Source: Pseudomonadota bacterium (GTDB lineage Bacteria > Desulfobacterota > JADFVX01). Taken from it: a stretch of 52,879 nucleotides of DNA. The position numbers and the translations under genes were made by a program. Under the pieces are notes generated by a model. It saw nothing but the letters and a program-made list of their open reading frames with translations. It ran no database searches and was not told the DNA's origin. Below are positions 47,622 to 52,879 of this stretch, piece by piece (the stretch's first letter is position 1; every line of letters starts with the position of its first letter). The stretch spans positions 1-52,879 of the forward strand of contig JADFVX010000100.1 in NCBI GenBank assembly GCA_015222755.1. Direction: 5' to 3'.

Positions 47622-48306
47622 GCGCATATTGAAAATAGGTCACCGCGGTGCATGTGCTTATGCTCCTGAAAACACCCTTGCCTCCTTTGCAAAGGCGCTG
47701 GAACTAGGTGTTGACATGATCGAGCTTGATATTTTTTGCTGCCGGAGTGGTGAGCTTGTTGTCATACATGATGAAAGTGTTGACAGGACGACAAATGGCA
47801 AAGGCCTTGTGGTCGAAATGGACTATGACACTTTGTGCCAGTTTGATGCCGGTGGCGGGGAAAAGATCCCCCTTTTGTCGGAAGTCTTCGATCTCGCTGA
47901 AAGAAGGGTAAAAATAAACATAGAGATTAAGGGGAAATCTGTTGCTGCTCCCCTTGTCGCGCTTATTGATAAATATGTCAGGGGAAAGGGCTGGAGCTAT
48001 GACGATTTCCTTGTTTCCTCCTTCGACCATTCCCAGTTGCAGGACGTTCGCAGAATAAACGGGCAGCTCAGAATAGGTGCTAATATTGACTCGTGCGATA
48101 CAAATTATGGCTACCTGCTGGAAGGACAGGCTCTCTATTCTATTCACCCCTCAATCGACATGGTAGACCGCTTGTTTGTAGAGGATGCCCATCACAAGGG
48201 CCTGAAGGTCTTTGTCTGGACTGTTGTTGAAGCGGAAGATATCGAGCGGCTTAAAGAATTTGGTGTAGATGGCATGTTTTTGAATCATCCCGACAGGCTG
48301 GAGTGA
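47611..48306 (+). CDS. Glycerophosphodiester phosphodiesterase
   Basis: 231 residues from a TTG at 47611, which overlaps the protease end by 11 bases; a TTG at 47629 is an alternative. GDPD signature: GHRGACAYAPENTLASFAKALELG, VDMIELDI, VIHDESVDRTTNGKG and NIEIKGK, with the catalytic His of GHRG and of IHDE. It hydrolyses glycerophosphodiesters to glycerol-3-phosphate and an alcohol in lipid turnover. No signal peptide is seen, so it is likely cytosolic (UgpQ-like). Confidence 0.9.
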   Translation: MTNRRILKIGHRGACAYAPENTLASFAKALELGVDMIELDIFCCRSGELVVIHDESVDRTTNGKGLVVEMDYDTLCQFDAGGGEKIPLLSEVFDLAERRVKINIEIKGKSVAAPLVALIDKYVRGKGWSYDDFLVSSFDHSQLQDVRRINGQLRIGANIDSCDTNYGYLLEGQALYSIHPSIDMVDRLFVEDAHHKGLKVFVWTVVEAEDIERLKEFGVDGMFLNHPDRLE

Positions 48307-48503
48307 TTTTTGACGAGGTGCTTGCAGCATGCCACGCTTTGTAAGCAGGGGGTGGATGCAAACTATAAAAATTATAAGCAACCTTACTCAGATGCCTTGA
48401 CTTGCGGGCGGGGAGCATCACTAAAAAACTTTTTCCTTCTGGAATTATTCTGCTATACTGCGGTGGTTAATTTGGTCTTGAAAATAATTTTCAGAGGGAA
48501 GTA

Positions 48504-49169
48504 TTGGAAAGTTTTCTTGTCGTAGATGATGAACCTGTGTTGACCCGCCTTTATGAAGACTGCATAAGGGAGAAGTATCCTGATGCCCTTGTCACCAAAG
48601 CATCGAATGGTGAAGAAGCTATGGCAAAAGTCCGACGGGAGGAATTCTCCCTTATCCTTTCAGATCTTATTATGCCTGTTATGGATGGTATAGATTTCTA
48701 TAAGGCACTCAAGTTGGGATATCCGGAAATGTCTAATAAGATCGGTTTTATCTCGGGAAGTTCTGACAAGGAACATTTTTCTTTTCTTGCAGATGAAGGA
48801 AGGCCTGTTATTTCCAAGCCGTTTAAGAAAGAGGTTTTTAACGTGTTCGTAGATGAAAATCTGCTGCTTGGAAAAACCAAACCCGCAGCTTTGGATTATA
48901 AGTGTGTTCGGCAGTCTGCAAGGCTCCGCTATATCGACAGTTGTCTTTTGAAACCTGTTACAGGTGTTTTAGCTTATTCTGCTGTATGTGGTTTCACTGA
49001 AGATTATTCAAATGGTGGATTTAGGCTGAGGCACGAAGGAGACACCCTGAATTCTGGGACCCTCATGAAGGTCTTTATCCATACCCTTGGTGTTGTCAGC
49101 AGGGAGGCAAGGGTCGTCTGGTCTTCCGCAATGGGCACTACCGTAACGACAGGTCTTCAGTGGGTCTAG
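48504..49169 (+). CDS. Receiver-PilZ protein (c-di-GMP effector regulator)
   Basis: 221 residues from a TTG at 48504 with AGAGGGAAG before it. Receiver (about 1-120) with the acidic DDE cluster, D at about 51 (LSDLIMPVMDG) and a SKPF lysine near 107. The C-terminal part (about 130-221) has the PilZ-like pattern: RQSARLRYIDS, then DYSNGGFRL (usual DxSxxG) and REARVVWSS. It could link a kinase signal to c-di-GMP from the two cyclases in the window. The 197 bases before it hold no gene; TATACT at 48454 may be a -10. Confidence 0.75.
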   Translation: MESFLVVDDEPVLTRLYEDCIREKYPDALVTKASNGEEAMAKVRREEFSLILSDLIMPVMDGIDFYKALKLGYPEMSNKIGFISGSSDKEHFSFLADEGRPVISKPFKKEVFNVFVDENLLLGKTKPAALDYKCVRQSARLRYIDSCLLKPVTGVLAYSAVCGFTEDYSNGGFRLRHEGDTLNSGTLMKVFIHTLGVVSREARVVWSSAMGTTVTTGLQWV

Positions 49170-49273
49170 TCCATTAGTATTTTCTCTTATTTCCCCACCA
49201 GACGTTTTTGTGCTTTTATAACAGACTTCTGCCTGCCTTTGAATCAATGTTGAAAACATGCTATCTTTACTTA

Positions 49274-49292
49274 CTGGGCATATAGTACCCAG
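49274..49292. promoter_or_regulatory. Weak inverted repeat upstream of the P-ATPase gene
   Basis: CTGGG-N9-CCCAG, five-base perfect arms, centred on CATATAGTA, about 45 bases before the ATG at 49335. It overlaps a TATAGT that could be a -10. A candidate operator of low confidence; the rest of the gap 49170-49334 shows nothing clear. Confidence 0.3.
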
Positions 49293-49334
49293 CCCCCGTA
49301 TATTTATAGTTCCTATATTCAGGAGTAGTCTTTA

Positions 49335-52013
49335 ATGAATTGGCATGCCCTTAAGGCCGCTGAACTTTTAGACCATCTGGAGGTCAGTGCCGAGAAAGGA
49401 CTGAGCGAAGAAGATGCAGGGCACAGGCTTGCTCAGTATGGCTCCAACGAGTTGGAGGTTGAATCCGGGCAGTCAGTACTGCAGCTTATTTTGGCCCAGT
49501 TTAAAGACAGCCTCATCATTATTCTCTTTATTGCGTCCCTTCTGTCTTTCATTATTGGTGAGCCATTTGATGCAGGACTTATCCTCTTGATCGTACTCTT
49601 TTCCGCCGGTCTCGGCTTTTTTCAGGGCTTTCGTGCTGAAAAAGCCATTGAGTCACTGCGAAATATGATCCTGCCTGAAACTACTGTTCTTCGTGATGGC
49701 CGAGAGAAAACGCTTAAGTCTGCAGAAGTTGTTCCGGGAGATATTCTGATACTCAGGGCTGGGGACTGTGTTCCTGCCGACGCCCGCCTGCTTGAAGAGT
49801 ACTCCCTCTGCTCTGATGAGGCCTCACTTACAGGTGAGTCGCTTCCCGTTGAGAAGTCCGATGCTTTGCTGCCTGATGCAACGCTGCTTGCCGACCGGGT
49901 AAATATGCTTTTTTCCGGGACTGTCATAACTTACGGGCGGGGCAAGGCGCTTGTTGTTTCAACGGGCAGGCTTACAGAACTGGGTAAGATAGCAGCAGAG
50001 GTAAAAACAATAGAGGTAGAAAAGACACCTCTTGAATTGCGGACCCAGGAGGTTGGGAAATGGCTTGGAATAATATCTGTAATTGTATGTTCTTCTGTTG
50101 CCGGGATAGGTATTGTCAGAGAACTCTTTGCCGGTGATTTGACCTTTCAATTTGTCTTGAACATATTTATGTTTTCTGTTGCCCTTGCTGTGGCCGCAGT
50201 CCCTGAGGCCCTTGTTGCCATCGTTACCGGAACACTTGCAATAGGTATGCGGGAGATGGCAGCCAATAACGCCATTGTGCGAAAGATGCCTGCAGTAGAG
50301 ACGCTTGGCTGCGTTACCGTTATCTGTTCAGACAAGACAGGGACGCTGACCAAAGGAGAGATGACTGTGGTCCGTATTTATGCTGAAGGCCGCTTCTTCG
50401 ATATTGGGGGTGTGGGTTATGAGCCTGTCGGAAAAATTGGCCGGCAGCCCGGTGATGAAGTCGCCCTGTCTCCTTTTATCAGGGCAGGCATTCACTGTAA
50501 TGATGCCCGCCTTTTTTATGAGGGAGGGAAGTGGAACATCTCCGGCTCGCCAACAGAGGGTGCAATGATAGTGCTTGCGGAAAAGGCCGGTTTTGACGTC
50601 TCCTCAGAAAGGGAGAAGCTGTCCCGCCTGGATGAGATACCCTTCAGTTCCGAAAGGAAGCTCATGTCTACCGTACATCGCATGCCGGAAAGGGAGAAGC
50701 TTCTTTTTATGAAAGGTGCTCCCGAACGGGTTATTGAACGATGCATATATGAAATAAAGGATGGCCTTCCAGGAGTCATTGATGAGATGAAACGAAGGGA
50801 ATTGCTGGATATGGCGGAGTCAATGGCAAGTGAAGGATTGCGCGTGATAGCGCTGGCTGAAAAACGTTTTTCAGGGACTGCCAAAACAGCGGAAGAGAAT
50901 ATGACCTTTCTCGGGTTTGCGGGACTTCTCGATCCTCCACGGGCAGAGGCGGCAAGCTCGGTAGAAAAATGCCGTGAAGTGGGCATAAGGCCGGTAATGA
51001 TAACCGGTGACCACAGTCTGACGGCACTTGCCGTTGCCAAAAAAGTCGGCATATACCAAAGTGGAGACCAGCTTCTTTCAGGAAGTGAACTTGAGGCTTT
51101 GTCCGATGATGCCTTTGAAGATATGGTTGAAGATGTAAGCGTCTATGCACGCGTTTCCCCATTGGATAAATTGCGCATCATAAGGGCCTGGAAAAAGAAG
51201 GGGCATGTGGTAGCCATGACCGGTGATGGTGTAAATGACGCCCCGGCACTTAAGCAGGCCGATATAGGCGTTGCCATGGGGATCACAGGCACGGAGGTCT
51301 CCAGGGAGGCTGCCGACATGGTTCTTGCCGATGATAATTTTGCCTCTATCGTAAAGGCAGTGGAGCAAGGCCGCTGGATATATGACAATATCAAGAAGTA
51401 TCTTGTCTATCTTCTGGAGTCGAACGTTGTAGAGGTTATTGTTATCGGTGGAGTTGCTCTTCTGAAGGGGGAACAGTTTCTTCCTCTCCTGCCTGCTGCT
51501 ATCTTATACCTAAATCTCATAACGGACGGGCTTCCTGCACTTGCCCTGGGTATAGCACCACCTGAGCCGGATATCATGAAGCGTCCTCCGAGGTCGCCGG
51601 GAGAGTCAGTTTTTTCAAGGGAGGTTGTTACCTTCATCTCTGTTATAGCATTTATTAACGTGCCCTTCTTTTTCTGGCTCTTCTTCCGTGAAGATGCCCT
51701 GCTTACGGCCCGTACAGACCTTTTCTTCATATTCATACTTGTAGAACTTGTCCTGGCGCTGAATCTTCGTTCACTTCGCTTCAGCAGTTTCAGATTCCCG
51801 CCGCACCGCCTGCTTGTAGTCTCTGTAGCCTTGAGTCTTGCCATTACATTCTATGCAATGAGTTTTGATGCAGTAAGGTCTGCCTTCGGTGTTGCAGTGC
51901 CGGGAATGGAACTTGCCGGTATTGGGTTTATAATTGGCCTTGTTGTTACCATCGCTATTGAGTTAGTCAAGTGGCTACTTAGGAGAAAAGATGCAGGGAC
52001 TTTAGTTGCTTAA
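49335..52013 (+). CDS. P-type ATPase, calcium-transporting type (P2)
   Basis: 892 residues with AGGAG at 49321-49325. N-terminal cation ATPase domain, TGES at about 165, phosphorylated D333 in DKTGTLTKGEMTV, ATP-binding KGAPERV at about 457, TGDGVNDAPALKQAD hinge (about 633) and ten membrane helices. VPEALVAIV (PEGL position) and the NLITDGLPALALG helix fit Ca2+ rather than heavy-metal pumps, whose CPx motif is absent. It would export Ca2+ at the inner membrane. A BI-1 family calcium-leak protein lies 12 kb upstream. Confidence 0.88.
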   Translation: MNWHALKAAELLDHLEVSAEKGLSEEDAGHRLAQYGSNELEVESGQSVLQLILAQFKDSLIIILFIASLLSFIIGEPFDAGLILLIVLFSAGLGFFQGFRAEKAIESLRNMILPETTVLRDGREKTLKSAEVVPGDILILRAGDCVPADARLLEEYSLCSDEASLTGESLPVEKSDALLPDATLLADRVNMLFSGTVITYGRGKALVVSTGRLTELGKIAAEVKTIEVEKTPLELRTQEVGKWLGIISVIVCSSVAGIGIVRELFAGDLTFQFVLNIFMFSVALAVAAVPEALVAIVTGTLAIGMREMAANNAIVRKMPAVETLGCVTVICSDKTGTLTKGEMTVVRIYAEGRFFDIGGVGYEPVGKIGRQPGDEVALSPFIRAGIHCNDARLFYEGGKWNISGSPTEGAMIVLAEKAGFDVSSEREKLSRLDEIPFSSERKLMSTVHRMPEREKLLFMKGAPERVIERCIYEIKDGLPGVIDEMKRRELLDMAESMASEGLRVIALAEKRFSGTAKTAEENMTFLGFAGLLDPPRAEAASSVEKCREVGIRPVMITGDHSLTALAVAKKVGIYQSGDQLLSGSELEALSDDAFEDMVEDVSVYARVSPLDKLRIIRAWKKKGHVVAMTGDGVNDAPALKQADIGVAMGITGTEVSREAADMVLADDNFASIVKAVEQGRWIYDNIKKYLVYLLESNVVEVIVIGGVALLKGEQFLPLLPAAILYLNLITDGLPALALGIAPPEPDIMKRPPRSPGESVFSREVVTFISVIAFINVPFFFWLFFREDALLTARTDLFFIFILVELVLALNLRSLRFSSFRFPPHRLLVVSVALSLAITFYAMSFDAVRSAFGVAVPGMELAGIGFIIGLVVTIAIELVKWLLRRKDAGTLVA

Positions 52014-52075
52014 TCAATACCAATCTGATATAAACATGCTCTGTTTTGCTTGTATTCTCAGGTGAGTCCATTTTT

Positions 52076-52819
52076 ATGCACAAATATATTATTTTTGCCA
52101 TGCTTTCACTTTTCATTTCCCACCTTTCGCCTGTTCATGCAGCTACGGCTATTGAGACAATTACCGGCATAAAGGAAGAAGTCTACGACGATGATTTTGA
52201 TCTTGAAGATGAGTTTGAAGACCCTTCTGAAACGGAAAAATTTGATCCTCTTAGCGGCTACAACCGCTTTATGACCAGGGTGAACGACAAGCTTTACTTC
52301 TGGGCACTAAAACCCGTTGCCAGGGGCTATAAAAAGGTAGTGCCGGAAACGGGCCGTGTGGCCATTAACCGCTTCTTTAACAACCTGCTCTTCCCTGTTC
52401 GTTTTGTCAATAATGTGCTACAGTTTAAGATTAAGGAGGCAGGTACGGAACTTGGCCGTTTTTGTCTCAACACTACTGTAGGCATACTGGGATTCAGGGA
52501 CCCTGCAAAAGACTGGCTCGGTCTTGAGGCTTATCCCGAGGACTTTGGCCAGACACTTGGGCATTACGGTATAGGAAGCGGCTTTCACATAGTTCTTCCC
52601 ATCCTGGGCCCCTCAAACCTTCGTGATGCTATTGCCCTTGTTCCGGACCACTTTCTCGATCCCGTTACATACGTAAAGGATGATGAGTCTGAGGTCGGCA
52701 TACGCGCCTTTAATACAATCAACTACAGTTCGCTGCATATCGGTGAATATGAGAGCCTGAAGAAGGATGCCCTGGACCTTTATACCTTCCTCAGGGATGC
52801 CTATGAACAAAAACGATAA
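52076..52819 (+). CDS. mlaA: MlaA-family outer-membrane lipid-trafficking protein (VacJ-like), lipobox absent
   Basis: 247 residues from the ATG at 52076 (GGTGAG at 52062-52067; an earlier frame from 52046 is less likely). Family motifs: DPLSGYNRFMTRVNDKLYFWALKPVARGY, NNLLFPVRFVNNVLQ, ELGRFCLNTTVGILGFRDPAKD and GHYGIGSGFHIVLPILGPSNLRDA. MlaA removes phospholipids from the outer leaflet and passes them to the MlaC shuttle. Its signal (YIIFAMLSLFISHLSPVHA) has no lipobox cysteine, unlike MlaA of E. coli, so it would be released or held by other means. An acidic stretch (DDDFDLEDEFED) follows. Confidence 0.88.
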   Translation: MHKYIIFAMLSLFISHLSPVHAATAIETITGIKEEVYDDDFDLEDEFEDPSETEKFDPLSGYNRFMTRVNDKLYFWALKPVARGYKKVVPETGRVAINRFFNNLLFPVRFVNNVLQFKIKEAGTELGRFCLNTTVGILGFRDPAKDWLGLEAYPEDFGQTLGHYGIGSGFHIVLPILGPSNLRDAIALVPDHFLDPVTYVKDDESEVGIRAFNTINYSSLHIGEYESLKKDALDLYTFLRDAYEQKR

Positions 52820-52839
52820 AAGGATATAAAGGAATAGAC

Positions 52840-52879
52840 ATGAAAAGGCTTCTAATCTTATCACTATGCATACTGCTCC
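52840..52879 (+). CDS. Start of a secreted protein, probably MlaC (partial)
   Basis: Only MKRLLILSLCILL is present, a typical signal-peptide start after AAAGGA. It begins 20 bases behind mlaA, where mlaC (periplasmic phospholipid carrier, Ttg2D family) is commonly found. The identity is an inference from position; the window ends here. Confidence 0.45.
   Translation, partial: MKRLLILSLCILL

Noticed and set aside
48307..48503. Short frames and possible promoter in the gap before the receiver-PilZ gene
   Set aside because: Frames lack start sites and overlap the next gene; only a lone TATACT at 48454 is suggestive, with no good -35.
1..52879. tRNA, rRNA, CRISPR arrays, insertion sequences, prophage
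   Set aside because: No gap is large or structured enough for these, and no transposase, integrase or phage protein appears among the reading frames.

Overview
The window is a gene-dense, moderate-GC stretch of the chromosome of a Gram-negative bacterium. The envelope genes show this: MlaA, an outer-membrane barrel protein, a LolA-like protein and RND/MMPL export. The mix resembles Deltaproteobacteria-grade lineages: a yceD-rpmF-plsX-fabH-fabD-fabG-acpP-fabF-rpiB block, a Na+-pumping biotin decarboxylase, many two-component and c-di-GMP proteins, RimO, and UbiX beside a chorismate lyase. This lineage call is an inference from gene content; no rRNA is present to settle it. I see no tRNA, rRNA, CRISPR array, insertion sequence or prophage.

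Layout. 1-951: end of pabB and pabC-like lyase (folate). 965-4452: a promoter and four coupled genes (hemerythrin, DUF2249, 12-TM heme-oxidase/NnrS-like protein, secreted orphan), probably nitrosative or redox stress. 4474-6454: PfkB-family adenosine kinase and a lone RmlD on the other strand. 6676-9378: clpB behind tandem heat-shock-like and housekeeping-like promoters. 9515-11497 (-): membrane diguanylate cyclase with an odd CX5CH motif. 11647-16764: ArsR-type repressor, MMPL/RND transporter, LolA-like periplasmic protein, outer-membrane barrel and a small cytosolic protein, which look like one regulated envelope-export system. 16773-24791 (-): a phosphorelay (membrane GAF protein, hybrid kinase, HPt, receiver) with a receiver relic at its end, a receiver-GGDEF cyclase, ubiX and rimO. 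24928-32960: ubiC-like lyase, then the fatty-acid and phospholipid operon with fabI inserted, and rpiB. 33067-36450: oadGBA decarboxylase pump with a palindrome on its promoter. 36682-39753: Bax-inhibitor-1 protein, strong bidirectional terminator, DUF3108 protein, methyltransferase, two small proteins. 39809-39932: relic of a GGDEF domain joined to a dispersed-repeat-like sequence. 40044-48306: dusB-ntrB-ntrC-thiE-thiD-suhB-like-methyltransferase-S2P-GDPD run. 48504-52879: receiver-PilZ protein, Ca2+-type P-ATPase, MlaA and the start of a secreted protein, likely MlaC.

How the genes connect. Membrane building and upkeep is the main theme: fatty acid synthesis feeds PlsX, while a PmtA-like methyltransferase, GDPD, MlaA and MMPL/LolA act on lipids or envelope cargo. 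Signalling is the second: two diguanylate cyclases, a receiver-PilZ protein, two kinase systems, and three decayed fragments of signalling domains (receiver, GGDEF, possible PilZ), suggesting these families are being duplicated and lost here.

Most promising for novelty: (i) the ArsR-MMPL-LolA-barrel-small-protein operon, whose barrel protein appears to take its signal peptide from an inverted-repeat element; (ii) a shared CCTTG-N5-CAAGG element on the -35 boxes of the rimO and oadGBA promoters; (iii) the GGDEF relic whose intact paralogue lies 30 kb away in the same window; (iv) the CX5CH sensor cyclase. All promoter and operator calls come from reading sequence by eye.
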